DNA of 64,000 nt from Allolobophora icterica (GCA_963556255.1 OY744608.1:9151603-9215602); one strand, 5' to 3'; shown: positions 1 through 11,854, counted from the stretch's first letter. Program-made: numbers and translations. Notes: generated by a model not told the origin, from the sequence alone.

Positions 1-1105
1 AATGTTGCTTTTGCTGGCTCGCCACAGCGCAGTAACCTATCAAACATATTCTGGTCGTCATCAACGCTGCTGCTTGTCTTAATTTAAAAATGTTTGACCA
101 CATTGACAATTTAATGGAAAAACATGATGTAAGATCAGCTTCATTGGCTCAGGGTCGGTGACCGCGTAACGTTCAAACTTTTCCTTATGATGTACAAATG
201 TCTTAACAGCTGCCGCGCACCACCTTACTTCCCAAACCGCTGCTTTCGGACGACCCTAATCTACTGCGATCACCAAAGCCTGCCGATTCATTTGCGCCAG
301 CAACTAAGAAAGAATGGGCGGTCGGGCCTTTCGGGTAGCTGGCCCATGTGCCTGGAACAGTCTTCTTGCATCTATTACGGAGGCCAAAAGGCTTCGTGTT
401 GTTAGAAAACAGTTTAAAATCTATTTATATGTACCATGTAACTCAGCACTTGCAGTGGTAGTTAACATTAAAGCACCCTAGAAGTAGCTTTCTACTGACG
501 ATGCTATATAAATGGTCGTAATTACAATTGCAGTGTATGCTAACTAGATGATCTGTTTCATTCAAATCTAATCAAGGGCGTCTACAGATACATTTTCATG
601 ATGCATGTACATGTATTGCGTGTTCTGATTTTGCTCAGTAACGTAAGGAATTGCTTTCCTGATTCTGGAACAGGTTTCCTTCCATGCTATCTGTGGAATG
701 TTCCTCATTTCATTTCCATGCCTCTATTTCGCAAGCGGTTGAAGATCGTGGTCTTGTATGTTCAGGTTCCGCCCTTTACTAGCACCCCAGGGTGGTCCCT
801 TCTTCGCTTCTTCTAGACCAGTGTTTTGTCTCCCTTTGTCGAAGAGATATGTTTCTTTAGTTAGTTTTCATGTACGGTTATTTTTCTTCGTGAATTTTGG
901 CTGGTTATTGCTGGCGTGTGAGGTTGACAACATCTTGTTCGCACGTGTGAGTTAAATCGTGAATGTAGGCCCACATAGGCTAAAGCGTAGGCAACAAATT
1001 GTTAACCTAGAGATGGTGTAAAATTCCATAGCAAAACCATTAAACATATATGTAAAGATTTATATATGTATATGTAGATTTATATTTATATGTAGGCCTA
1101 TATAT
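1..1105. other. No recognisable gene or repeat
   Basis: This stretch holds only short open frames without splice context or family resemblance. It is AT-rich with short TATATG runs near 1040-1100. I see nothing I can name. Confidence 0.5.
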
Positions 1106-1300
1106 CAGAGGTCGGCAAACTTTTCGCACATTGGGCCACATTAAGCGCAAAAAATTCGGAGAGCGGGGCAGCAAATTTTAAACTTTTAATAACGACTAAA
1201 ATCAAAAGTTTACTTATTTAAAATTAAATATACTTTGGCTGTCACTATTGAGATGTATGCAAAATGCATTCCCATAATCCGGAGTGAATGCACAAGTTTA
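1106..1300 (+). mobile_element. hAT-like terminal fragment
   Basis: The sequence CAGAGGTCGGCAAAC at 1106 is the kind of start seen in hAT-family non-autonomous elements (CAG.GGTCGGCAA). I could not find the matching inverted end downstream, so this looks like a single end whose other half was lost or truncated by the LINE remnant after 1541. The right limit is a guess. Confidence 0.4.
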
Positions 1301-1540
1301 GATCTATAGGCTACTTGGATTATCTTGTTTATCTTCATAGTTGAAAATGTTTGTTCACAGTGTAGTCTCAGTGGATTCGAGTAACACAAACATTTTTAAA
1401 GCAAACGTTTGTAGATTTGGGAAATTTTCTCCTCTGAGAGAAGAAAAGAATGTTATTGGGTCTGATCCACTGAACTGCACTTTGAAAATAATGTCACTTT
1501 GTAAAACTCCAGTTGTTTTATTATTGAAAGACATTAAATT

Positions 1541-2146
1541 TTAAAACTCGCAAATCGTAAAAGGATGACTGCGCGAAAGTGAGGGCAAATCGACAGGGTT
1601 AATACTGAGAAGACAGTGCTCGGGACTATCGTCTATAAAGTACTCTCGGGATGAAATTTCGATTTTCCTTCTTCGGTAGTTCAAAGTTATGTGGGCGCGT
1701 CTGTAGGTTGTAGCTTCGAACAATCATCGGCGGAAAGAGATTGCGAAGGACATGGTACATATTCCTACTCACTGCCTGTAGCAACCGGCCCTCTGCCTCT
1801 GCCACCAACTCTTCCATGGTGGGAAATTCAATGGGTAAGAAGCCAATGCACTTCGTTTTAGAAATTAATCTCTCAAATTTCGAGCGCTCTGCCGCGGTGC
1901 TGTTGTCCCACCACGCAGAGGTGGCATAAAGCATGTAAGCCACAGTGGTGGATTGATCTTGTGGAAAGCCGTTGCCGGCATCTCCCAAAACGAGCGCATT
2001 ACAACACATTCTGAATCGATATGGACGTCTGGACCACCATGTGCTAAGAAGGTAGAACGCAACAGTCGATCGAGTCCTACAAGTATGTTACGATAAGACG
2101 CCGTCGTCTCTCTGCTTCTCCGTCGAATAATTTTAACGCCGATCAA
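1541..2146 (-). mobile_element. LINE 3' coding remnant (ATSAWW type)
   Basis: On the minus strand the translation contains the block ATSAWW followed, about 75 residues later, by a stretch like YNLQTRPHNFELPKKENRNF and then FIPRVLY. This order is typical of the carboxyl end of a widespread reverse transcriptase family of non-LTR retrotransposons in invertebrates. The reading frame changes between about 1865 and 2010, so the copy is broken. There is no reverse transcriptase core here; only the C-terminal tail and 3' region survive. It sits upstream of the propeller array and has no evident link to it. Family assignment rests on remembered motif resemblance. Confidence 0.6.
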
Positions 2147-2305
2147 TGAAAACGCTCAATTTAAGTGTTTCTAAATTATTTGTTTTTCTTATTCAGTTCA
2201 ACAGCATCTGGAGGTAACACCGGCGGCTGACATCGTATCATACATCAAAAATCGCAAAAACAGCATGCACAGTAATCTGTTCATGTATGTATGCTTGTAT
2301 GTATG

Positions 2306-2627
2306 CAGGGGCGGATCCAGAAGGTCTGTCAGAGGGGGGGGGCAAACATTTTTTACATGCCAACCATCTTCTGGGAGAGGAATCAGTCCACCAACCGACC
2401 ACCGAAAAACGTTTTGGGAATTCATCTCCCAAAAAGTTGATGACCTTTTTTAGTCATTGCCTCTTTGATGTATTTTAAGTATACAGGGGGCCACGTCCTC
2501 TCTGCATTTGACTCATTCACGCCTACGGGGGGGGGGGTGAGTAAACATCATAAAACGCCTGTATAAATACAAGAAAATTTTCAAATGGGGGGCCATGGCC
2601 GGATTGGCCCCTCTGGATCCGCCCCTG
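2306..2627. mobile_element. hAT-like MITE, 8-bp TSD
   Basis: The ends are inverted repeats: CAGGGGCGGATCCAGA at 2306 and TCTGGATCCGCCCCTG ending at 2627. They are flanked by TATGTATG on both sides (2298-2305 and 2628-2635). The flank is itself a TATG microsatellite, so the target duplication is less informative than elsewhere. The interior has G-rich and C-rich runs and no transposase. CAGGGGCGGATC is a common end of non-autonomous hAT elements. Confidence 0.75.
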
Positions 2628-2963
2628 TATGTATGTATGTGCGTGTGTATTTGTCCAGAAGACGCTTACTATAGCGCAGGCCCGTAACCAGAGGCAAATT
2701 CGGCCCCTGCCCTCACCTCCTGTCCTCTCCGCTTCCCTATCTTACGTCCCCTCACTTTAGTCACTTATTGTCCCGTCCCGCTCGCATCCTAACCCCTTCC
2801 CCTTCCCAAACCCTCCCCATCCCTCCCCAGCCCTTCCCTTTAAGATGAATTGTGGGGGTCCGGGGAAATTTTAAAATACTGTAGATGCTTGTATGTGAGC
2901 TTTAGAACATTTTAAAGCCAGTAAAAGCAGCAAAAGAAGCAGGATTTTGTCAGTCTTGTTGTC

Positions 2964-3142
2964 CTCGAGACCAAGGTCTTGGTCTCGAGTGCGCTCGAGT
3001 TCGTTTTTAAAAGTCTTGGTCTTGGTCTTGAGGTTCAAGGTCTTAGTCTTGGTCTTGGTCTTGAGGTTCAAGGTCTTGGTCTTGGTCTTGGTCTTGAGGT
3101 TCAAAGTCTTGGTCTTGGTTTTGCAAGACCAAGACCAAGACC
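2964..3142. repeat. CTCGAGACC palindrome and GTCTTG minisatellite
   Basis: Positions 2964-2989 form a near-perfect palindrome with 12-base arms (CTCGAGACCAAG and CTTGGTCTCGAG). It is followed by a minisatellite with a unit of about 33-36 bases built from GGTCTTG and ending in GAGGTTCAA, present about three times between 3015 and 3115. The tract ends at 3126-3142 with the inverse word AAGACCAAGACC, so the whole could fold back. I see no coding role; the open frames across it are repeat artefacts. Confidence 0.75.
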
Positions 3143-3492
3143 GACTGAATTTAAAATTTTTCCGCAGCCATTGCGGTCAATAACGGTTTTAAAAAGGCTC
3201 ACAATTTATACATTTAAATCCAGTGCTTGAAAAGCTACTGTGTGTGCCAGCGACTTCAGCACCTATGAAAAGTAGGTCAAGCCAAAATCGGTAGGAAGAT
3301 AGATTTCCATACATCGAAATTGGTTCAAATCTATCTATCTCCGGCTCATCATGGAAAGAAACATGACAACCACACACGATTTAGACATGTAAATGATCTC
3401 TTTTTACATGGCGAAATTTTTATGAGGCCCCACAAGACACGTCTTGGTCAGAAAATTCTGAGCGAATTGGTTTTTATAAAATGCAACCGGTG

Positions 3493-3640
3493 TAGCGATT
3501 TCAGATTACCCCCATTTCACATTACCCCCCCCCGGTAACTTGAAATCGCGTTCAGATTACCGGGGGGTAATCTGAAATCGATTTCATATTACCCCCTACG
3601 ATTTCAGATTACCCCCTCAAATTAGTGGGGCCCATTTTCG
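3493..3640. repeat. Cluster of CGATTTCAGATTACCCC repeats, both orientations
   Basis: The 17-base word CGATTTCAGATTACCCC or close variants appears at least three times directly (near 3497, 3584 and 3599). It also appears inverted as GGGGTAATCTGAAATCG near 3565-3581. The direct and inverted copies can pair. I find no target duplication or transposase nearby. Confidence 0.7.
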
Positions 3641-3728
3641 ATTATCTTAGATATTACTAATAACCGAGTCGTGGCCTATAGAGAGAGCGACGTGTTCAAA
3701 TATGGAGTCACAATAGGTTTTCTATTAT

Positions 3729-4148
3729 TTAATACGAGAGAACACGCTTCAGACAATAATAACCAAAAAGTTTATCGTTTCTGATCTGTCGAAAGTCCCT
3801 CCCTTTTCCGTTTCTCCTCCAAGCCAGTTTTTCCCGTCTCACGACCCCAGTCTGTTTCCCTCCACTCCCCCACCCTCCCCTCTTCCACGCTCCCTTGTGT
3901 CGCCCCAATAGGCCTGCCGAACCGGCTCCACACCCGGTAGGGTAGAATGCAGGTCGGAAGGCAGAGAGCCGCTCATCGTGCACCCGACTCGGCCGGTGTC
4001 TGATTTCCTCGGCTCTGTAGCGGTTGTGGCGACCGGGTGGATGGAGGTGGGGTCCTTTGAGGCATCTGCTGTGGGTTGCTTCTGTTATGGCGAAGACGGG
4101 AGACGAAGCCGTGACATTGATGTTTTCACAATAGTAAGTAAGTATCAC
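3729..4148 (-). repeat. Dispersed repeat, related to 38060-38275
   Basis: The minus strand of roughly 3880-4115 resembles the plus strand of about 38060-38275. Shared landmarks are GAGGAA then GATACCGGCC or GACACCGGCC, then CTCTCTGCCTTCC or CTCTGCCTTCC, then TTCCACCCTAC or TTCTACCCTAC, then CACAAGGGAGCGTGGAAGAG or CTACAAGGGAACGTGGAGGAG. The 139-codon open frame across it is not convincing as a gene because the same sequence recurs inside a transposon at 37-38.5 kb without the frame. It is probably a short interspersed repeat of unknown class. Confidence 0.55.
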
Positions 4149-4499
4149 ACTAGGTGATAGAACTGGTAAATGAAAGTGTGTTTTGAGGGTATTACGACTT
4201 TAAATATTGTTGGAACATTGCTGAATACTATTAGGATAATATTACTTGGGAATCATCTGGAAAACATGTACTTAATTTGATTAATAAATCTGTGGGCTGA
4301 GATTGATTTATATGTTAATAGTGTTTATACTGCTACTTTGTAAGTAGGTGGCGCTGTAGTGTCTCATTCACAACACAGATTACCGGTAACTGCACATGGC
4401 TTTATATTATAATAATGAAAATTAATGTCATCATCCGATTATAGTACAGTACAGAGTTATTTATGAAGTTATAAATAGGCTAATATGGATGTCATAATG

Positions 4500-4615
4500 A
4501 GACTTTTTTTGCGTACGTACATTTAGTCGAGACCCCCCCTCCCCCCCCATACGCACCCGTACGCAAAATCGCATAAATCGCGGACCCCCCCCCCCTCCCC
4601 CCTCAGTGCGTACGT
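4500..4615. repeat. GCGTACGTAC / poly-C tract
   Basis: Two copies of GCGTACGTAC (about 4511 and 4607) flank C-rich runs and ATACGCACCCGTACGC. This looks like part of a short transposon, but no target duplication was found. It directly abuts the LINE copy that follows. Confidence 0.4.
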
Positions 4616-6282
4616 ACTATGTGGATGGCCCCTTACTAGTGACGAATTACGCCGCATTATCCTTTCATCGCCACCCAAGTCTTGCGAACTGGATCCTATT
4701 CCCACCTTCTTACTCCAGGAATTCATTGATATCCTGCTCCCCCTTCTCACAACACTCTGTAATCGCTCTCTTCAGGAATGCGACTTACCACCGACGCAGA
4801 AGAGATCAATCCTGATTCCTGCCTTAAAGAGTGATAGTCTGGATCCGGATGTCCCTACAAATTACAGACCGATAGCAAATGTCACCTTTCTCTCTAAAAT
4901 CATCGAAAAAGTCGTCGCTATGCAGCTCGTCGCTTACTTAGAGAAGAATAATCTTCTGCCGTCAAGTCAATCGGGTTTCAGGAGATTCCATTCAACTGAG
5001 ACACTCCTGCTTCGGCTTCTCTCAGACATCTACGGAGCGATTGACATGGCCCAACTCACACTACTAGCACTCTTTGATGTCAGTGCTGCATTCGACACTG
5101 TAGACCATGAGATCTTGTTAGAACGGTTGCGTGTTTCGTTTGGCCTTTCTGGAGACTTTTATGAATGGATAAACTCATTCCTTTATGAACGTTCCCTCTG
5201 TGTGATCCATGGCACCACTAGGTCCTCATGGGTCCCTGCACGGTACGGGTTGCCCCAAGGCTCCGTTCTAGGACCTATTTTATACATCATCTACACTTCT
5301 GGTCTTTCGACGCTGCACATGCAGTTCTGAGTCAGCAATATGCTGATGATGTCCAAGCATACATGCATTGCCTCTCTACCAATGCCATTCCAACAGTCCG
5401 GGTTACGAGTGGGACTTTAGATGCCATGGAAGCGTGGATGTCGTCAAATCGACTACGCTTGAACCCGTCCAAAAGCAAATTTATTTGGCTAGGCACGCGA
5501 CAGCAACTCGCTAAACTTGACCTCACTGCTCTTGCAATTGAATTCCCCAACTATGCCTTCTCAACTCTTGTCCGTGATCTTGGTGTTTGGCTTGACCAGG
5601 AGCTTACTTTTGCTCCACAAATACACCGTCTTACTAGGGACTGCTACTACCAGCTGCGCCAGCTTCGCACTGTTACTCGTTCGCTAACGCCCAGTGCCAC
5701 TGCTACACTGGTTCACTCCTTCGTCACAGCGCGCCTTGATTACTGCTCATCGCTTTATTTTGGTCTTCCATCTAGTCGCATAGTGTTTTTACAGCGAGTT
5801 CTGCGCTCTGCAGCCCGTCTCACTGGGCATATTCCTAAACATGGCCAAGTCTCTAGATATATGCTGGAGGTCCTTCACTGGCTTCCTATGCGCTTACGCA
5901 TAGAATATAGGATCGCTGCCTTAGTATGGCGATGTTGTCAGGGCCCTGCCCCTGCTTACCTTCGAGAGCTATGCTGCACAGTTTCAGGTATCCAAGGCCG
6001 ACGTTCCCTTCGCTCAGCGGGAAAAGGGGTACTTTTAGTTCCATTTGCTCGTTCCACGACTATGCAAAGTCGAGCTTTTTCAGTGGTGGGCCCGGTAGTC
6101 TGGAATAGACTTCCCTTAGAGCTCCGCATGTGCCCTGGTGTCACCCCTGGCATATTTCTTGCAAAACTTAAAACTGTCTTATATGAACGTGCTGGTGTCG
6201 GGAGCGCCTCTGAGTAGTTCCATTGAAGAGGCGCTATATAAATCTTCGAATGAATGAATGAATGAATGAATGAATGAATATG
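4616..6282 (+). pseudogene. CR1/L2-like LINE, reverse transcriptase with frameshift
   Basis: This is a 5'-truncated non-LTR retrotransposon. Translation from about 4620 gives a finger-domain block with NYRPIANV, then FDVSAAFDTVDH (motif A), GLPQGSVLGPILY (motif B) and, after a frame change near 5305, QYADDVQAYMH (catalytic YADD). The thumb and C-terminal region follow with SRYMLEVLHWLP and VWNRLPLELR before the stop at 6217. The frame change lies between motif B and YADD and would inactivate the copy. The 3' end reads GGGAGCGCCTCTGAG, then GAGGCGCTATATAAATC, then (AATG)n from 6249 to 6280. That tail recurs in the minus-strand copy at 11.2-11.85 kb, in a variant form at 45.1-45.5 kb, and in the SINE at 39.7 kb. 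CR1 and L2 clades are not separable by eye. Confidence 0.85.
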
Positions 6283-6888
6283 CATATACATATGCTGTAG
6301 GCATACATACATAGATTAATCTTTAAGGTGAAAAGTAGATTTATATATAAGATTAAACTTATTTATGTGAAGTTTTTGAACAATTTTTTAATCACTATAG
6401 TTAAAATGAAATTAAATTTGGCAATGCTTTATAAACGAGGATGCATTTTGCTTTCACTAAGATAAAATTTAAAAATGGACAAAATATTGAAATTTTGCAT
6501 TTTTATATATTTTGCCTGAAGACAAACTTCTATCTATGTTAAACACATTCAGTAAAAGTCACTCTTCACAAAATGTGTGTAGGCTGTTCAAGAAATAAGG
6601 TCCAAAATAGAGTACGACCATGCGTAAGCTGAGTGCAGCTGGAAGCTCCATTGTTAAAGCTGTCGCTATACCAAAATTTAGAGGGCGGAGCTCTCTGCTA
6701 CAGAACTAATCAAAGTGGATCAATTTAGGGATATTGGATTCATTAATGTATCAAACTGGTTACTATGATTAAAGAAAATTGAAGTGCCGCTAAAACTGGC
6801 TAGGTTGCCGTGATGACTAGTGGTATAAAAACTACATAATGCTGACCAATCCACCAATCTAAGTACACGTATGCATGTAGACGTACAA

Positions 6889-7524
6889 TCGTAATCGTAA
6901 TAGTAATCTCCAAACTTCTAAAGCGCCACTCGAAGGCCAAGCGCAGGACACCAGCCTATTCACGAGCGCTACGTCAGATCAGAGGGGGTTTCCAGAGAGT
7001 AGTCCAAAAGAGGTCCAAGTCCGATATCCAGGAAGCCAAACCAAATCAAAGGGGGTTTCCAGAAAGTAGTCCAAAAGAGTTCCAAGTCCGATTTCCAGGG
7101 TACCAGGTCAGGAGAGGCAGAGCAGCTGTCAAGGCGGGTGTCGTTTACGGCGAGAATAATTGGAAGGCGGAGGATCAGATGAGTCAGGGTAGGAGTATTT
7201 GAAAAGGTAAGACTTCAGTTTTGAGCGGAAAGCCCGGGGGTCATAGATAGAGGAACAAGAGGAGGAGGATGAAGGACGGGTTGCAATTATGATGGAGGCA
7301 CTGATAAACTGCGGAATTCAGGGGGGAAGATCATTCCAGAGGCGTGGTGCTGTGATGGTAATGGCTCGGTTGGAGAACTTGAGGTGAGTAGTGACTGGGG
7401 GTCGAGAAAGACTGACATAGGACGATGATCGGGTGGAGCGGGTTGTCTGAATGGTGAAGAGATCACGAAGGTACTTGGGCTGGGAATATTGTAAGGAGTT
7501 GTAGGTTAGTGATAGGACTTTGTA
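6889..7524 (-). mobile_element. LINE (ATTACG-tail family), 3' fragment
   Basis: On the minus strand the translation contains QPKYLRDLFTI, then RSTRSSSYVSL, then LKFSNRAI and LWNDLPP, the C-terminal part of a reverse transcriptase protein of the CR1/L2/RTE-X group. The 3' end on the minus strand finishes in repeated ATTACG (6889-6902). GTACAA flanks both ends (6883-6888 and 7525-7530), a probable target duplication. A 60-odd-base tandem duplication lies in the 3' untranslated part (about 6978-7040 and 7045-7105). It is absent from the equivalent place in duplication copy 2, so it inserted after the duplication. Related copies lie at 26.1-26.85 and 34.7-35.3 kb. Confidence 0.75.
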
Positions 7525-8087
7525 GTACAACGTACATTATGCATGCATACATACTTTACACAATGTACACATACATAGTACGTTATGCATACATATATAC
7601 AATACATACATACTTGTATGCATACATTACATTACATCAGCTCTGGATGCCAATCCATTGGTCTGTCGGTTCTGCGTGTCTGTGGGAGTTTGCCAGTGTT
7701 GACTTCTAGATATCTGAGCGCTGGTCGTTGCTGGTTATTTTATCGCTAACATCAGTTAGGTTGGCACAGGCAGCGATTTGTGTGGTAATAAAAACGTCAT
7801 AGTAAGTGTCTAGATACATACATCCAGGCATACCAACGCACACGCATTCACACATACGTATATCTATGATTAAGCAAAGTGACATGTGTTCACAGTGTCC
7901 AGTGTCCAGTGTCTGCAACAGAACGTGAGAATGAGGCCATGTGCCCAAATTTGTATAAAACTGCCATGTCCACATATTGCTACAAACAAAAACTAGGGGG
8001 ATGCAGCTGAAGAAATTTAAATTATTTTTAAAACGTTACTTGAGTCCTAGCAAGTTAATTATATTAGAAAATGAATTTACTTTTCAG

Positions 8088-8956
8088 GTTCCAATTTTAC
8101 TCATGCACAGCGACTTGGTAAGATTCAAAAACAACAGAGCTGTGGTATAATTATGGATATCGCTGCTATGAATGGCAAAGTATACATCATATATGCGAAT
8201 AAACATACTTTGTTCGTACACAGCAGCAGTAGTCCATTCCAAGAAGAAAAACGGATAAAAGTTAACGGAATGAAAGATCCGCATTGCATTTCAGCATATG
8301 CTGAAAAGAATTGTTTATTTATAAGCGACGGTGAATCCTCTTCGTCTATTTGTATCTGGAGAGTGAAAGATGGCGATGAAGTTGTCTGCGAAAAATTCTT
8401 GGAAGACGTCGAATGCAGCAGTCTGCCTGTTACACGCAATGGAGAATTGTTGATTGTGGACGACGATCATAAGTGTATTCATTTGTACAGATCGGATGGT
8501 CGTTGTGTCTGTTGTGTTAAGTTGCCAGCTAAACTCAAGTTTGGTGCGGCACAATATGCCGTGAAATCCCTCAGAGAAAGTTTCTATGTGAGTTATGTAT
8601 GGACGACGGAATATGGCAAATTGAAAACTCTGTATGGCATGGTTTATGAAGTGTCAATGGACGGAGACATAGTGAAGACATTTGGCGGGAGAGCAGGACG
8701 TGGATCAGGACAACTGAGTGGACTTGATCTTCCTATGGAGGTGGACAAATACGGACGAGTGATTGTCGGTGACGAAGGAAATCACCGTATTCTTATGTTG
8801 GACTCAAATTTACAGTTACTAACTATTGTTCTTGACGAGGAAGATCTAAAGGACGTTTCTAACAATGCAAGGTGGTTTTGCATAGACGCCAACGCCGATC
8901 TCATATTTGCTGAAGACAGTTGGGGACATTACATCAGTATATTCAGTCTTTCACAG
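8088..8956 (+). CDS. Propeller exon A of unit 1 (NHL-like)
   Basis: This is one large coding exon, bounded by TTTTCAG at 8081-8087 and GTAATC at 8957. It is open throughout, enters in phase 1 and leaves in phase 0, and encodes 289 full codons. About six blade-like segments can be traced. Blade 5 carries the clearest NHL-type signature near residues 214-237 (a run like VDKYGRVIVGDEGNHRI). NHL repeats are known to fold into six-bladed propellers that bind RNA or protein. Within this exon I see no transmembrane segment, RING or B-box. Codon use is ordinary and the frame intact. It is closely similar to 59772-60637, about three quarters identical by eye. Function and ligand are unknown. The upstream exon that supplies the first base of the split codon was not found. 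Confidence 0.85.
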
Positions 8957-9258
8957 GTAATCTAATTAAGTCAAATCTGAATTATTCTAATCTGGATATA
9001 GTTCCAGTGTAATGTCCCATATTCATAATGCATATTCTGAACTGCCTATCGGATATTGACCGGGTTTCTCCATCTGATACGATTTTCATAACTACTGCAT
9101 TCGATTGATGCGTTGTGCAACCATTTAATGGCGCTATGGAAGTTATTATTTCTAATTACAACTCGAAATAGGGCAAGTCAGTAGGCAAAGCGCTTTGAGT
9201 GACTGCATTGATACTCGCATAATCTCTCCTAAATATCAGCACACTGAGAATCAGGTAC

Positions 9259-9490
9259 ATGTATCTTACAGTTCGTACAATGTTCTTTCTTTTTCTCTCT
9301 TCAGTCAGGTATAGGCCCTACGTACCGGCGATGAGGTTTGAACAAGATGTCTCCACTTTCTCTATCTCCAGCCAGATTGGCGCAGTTCTCATGTCCACCC
9401 CTCACGTCGCATGGTCTTCCGGCACATTATCCATCCAAGTCTTCTCATGTCCACCTCGACTCCGCTTTATCTCCATTCAATTGTAGACTG
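9259..9490 (-). mobile_element. RTE-like LINE C-terminal relic
   Basis: The minus strand of this stretch matches about 60960-61160, where the translation reads like the end of an RTE-type polyprotein (TKTWMDSVRED followed by an EREQWRQ-like segment). Because both duplication copies carry it, the insertion predates the duplication. Only a short 3' piece remains here, with several stops. Confidence 0.5.
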
Positions 9491-9792
9491 TCCTGGCCGG
9501 TGTCCTGTGACAGAGTTTCCCCCTAAAAGTCTCCCCCAGAGACTATTTTTCGAAACAGATTCTCCCGGTGGATATCTTTTAGAATAAATTCGCTCCCTCG
9601 GATACTATATTCTGAAACAAAGTCTCTGGGGAGAGAATATTTCAGCCCCCGTTGAAATAAACTCTCCCCGGATACTTTAATTCAACCGAAATTCAACGCG
9701 AGATTCTGCTTTTACTTCAGCCCATTTGCTCACTTATTCTGTGGCAACTAGGCTACTATGTACATTTTTGCCGCAAGTAGAAGTAGTTTCTT

Positions 9793-10011
9793 TCAGATGC
9801 CCGACGACGAAATCGATCCCCCAGCGAAGCAACATGTTGATACCTTGACGGGATGCAATGTTGCTAGCGGTGGCTCGTTTGAGGCATTCGCCTTATGACA
9901 ACGTGGATAGTTTCGGAGAAACTGCCTAACAGCATTTGCAATTCCAGGCCACGAAAACCGTTCGCTGGCCTTGTGTATTGTTGCATTTTTACCAAAAAAA
10001 TTAATGACCAC
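9793..10011 (-). pseudogene. Integrase zinc-binding domain remnant
   Basis: On the minus strand an open stretch contains HKASERFSWPGI, then QFLRNYPRCHKAN, then LHPVKVST. This fits the second half of an HHCC zinc-binding domain preceding a retroviral-type integrase core, as found in Ty3/gypsy retrotransposons and Ginger/KRBA2-like transposases. In a neighbouring frame at about 9795-9830 the next piece WGIDFVVG can be read, so a frameshift separates them. There is no trace of reverse transcriptase or long terminal repeats around it. It is a dead fragment. It is an intronic passenger between exon A and the linker exon of unit 1. Confidence 0.55.
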
Positions 10012-11198
10012 CTATTTCAATTGGATGTTTCTTCTCTTCACTCTCTACAATAACTCGAGTTCTCCTTTCTTTAGCGCCATTAGCGCAAATGTGAAGCAAT
10101 TCTCTCCACTCTTGACACAGAACGAAACAGATTTCTCTCGTAGAGGACGTTTCTCATTTTAGAATAATTTTCTGCTGAATATTCTTTTTTGTTTATGTTA
10201 TTAAACAACACCATATTCAGCCTTACCCATGAAACTAATTTTGAACTTTTTCACAATTAAGTAGTACTTGTTAATGCAACTTATGGCCAATATAATTATA
10301 CTAATATTGAATTCGTTGAGATCATCAGCCTACGCAGAAATAAACTTGAGCTATGAATAGTTTATGGTGGTCTACACTTTACAATCAACCAATCAACTGT
10401 CTTCTAGCTTGTGTTATACCTCCGTGAGCAAATTCCAAACTAATCCGAATAATTCCGTAGTTCAACTAATACTTCACTAGTCTCTCTCAGGATTGTTCTG
10501 GCTTCATGGACTAAAATGCTGTATTTTTCTTTAATTTTTATTGGCCTATCGATACTAAATAGATTTGATTTAGCTGCAATTATTTAATGGGTAAGCTTAT
10601 TGCCCATAATTCTGTGAATGATATGCCTAATCTCACCAATGAATGCCAGAAAAGCACGCTCATATCAGGAAGCCAATATAGGCCTACATAGGCCTACTGT
10701 TGTATCCAGCGTGTTGTACTGAACCGGGTCAGTAAACAATTTGTACGCCGTCTACAGTCTAGACAACTGGCTGGAAATGTAAATTCTATAATGGCTCTAT
10801 GTTCGATTTGAAGTTAGAACTTGGGTTTTGTGGTTTTTGGTTTTCCAGATTGGTTGAAGTTTTTGTTTCCGTTCAGGATGATTTGTTAGTTTTGAACCAG
10901 TTACGAGTATGTGTTTTCTCTTTGAGAAATTTGCGCCGCATATATGGCTGACCTGTTTGATGTTCGAATGTATAGGCCCTAAGTGACATTTCGCAGCAAA
11001 TATTGCCTTTAAAATTACATTTTAACCAAAGGCGAGGGATAATTGTTTATATTCCTGCACGACTTGCAAAAAATGCAACAGTACATACGTGCATACATAA
11101 ATACTTATATATATATATATACAAACATAGCGCTTTTTGTGGTACTAAATGGCAATCGTTTGTTTCATACATACATATACGACTAGTGATTGATTTAG
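10012..11198. other. Intron of unit 1, nothing further recognised
   Basis: AT-rich intronic sequence. Short (TA)n and ACATACATA runs around 11085-11130 have counterparts in the other duplication copy near 63110-63150. No exon-like frame or structured element was seen. Confidence 0.5.
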
Positions 11199-11850
11199 AA
11201 TTCATTCATTCATTCATTTAAAAAATTTAATATAGCGCTCCGTCAATCTACCTACTCAGAAGCGCTCCCAGCCCAAACACGGCAATATAAAGTGGACTTA
11301 AGTAACTTATAAAAAACAAGCGAACTATTCTTAGGCAACATTCATATCTGCAATGGGAGTTGATTCTAGATGGAGGGGCCGACAATAGAGAAAGCACGAC
11401 GCTGCCTTTTGCGGTGGTAGAACGAGGAACCAAGAGCTCACCAGCAGAAGAAGAGCGAAGGGCTCGGCGGCCAGTCACATGAGAGACAGGGCAGCAAAGC
11501 TCACGTAAGTAAACCGGGGCACAGCCAAGAAGGCATCGCCAGATCAGCGCAGCTATTCTATAGTTAACGCGTTGCGAGATGGGAAGCCAGTGTAGTGTGT
11601 CACGCATATAGGCTGAGACAGGGGCACGTTTAGGAAGCTGACCAATGAGACGCGCAGCAGATCGAAGAACCCGATCAAGACGAGCAGTCAGGGAAAGTGG
11701 CAGGCCTACCAAAATCGAGCAGCAATAGTCAAGTCGACTGGTGACAAAGGCATGGATAAGGGTAGCTGCAGCATCATGAGATAAGGAGCGAGAGATAACC
11801 CGCAGCTGGCGCAGCTGATAGTACTAAGCAGCTACGAGCAAGCTGATTTC
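11199..11850 (-). pseudogene. CR1/L2-like LINE, 3' fragment
   Basis: The minus strand carries the C-terminal region of the same LINE family as 4616-6282: YYQLRQLR, then RLDYCCSILVGLPL, then VLRSAARLIGQ and TLHWLPISQRVNYRIAALIW. The tail on the minus strand is GAGCGCTATATTAAAT followed by (AATG)n, read on the plus strand as TTCATTCATTC at 11201-11218. The copy is truncated at its 5' side near 11850 and frame-shifted near 11823. The equivalent site in duplication copy 2 (near 63212) lacks it, so it is a post-duplication insertion. Confidence 0.8.
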
Positions 11851-11854
11851 TATG

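Noticed and set aside
3729..4148. 139-codon minus-strand gene
   Set aside because: GC-rich dispersed repeat shared with a transposon interior; no splice sites or known motif.
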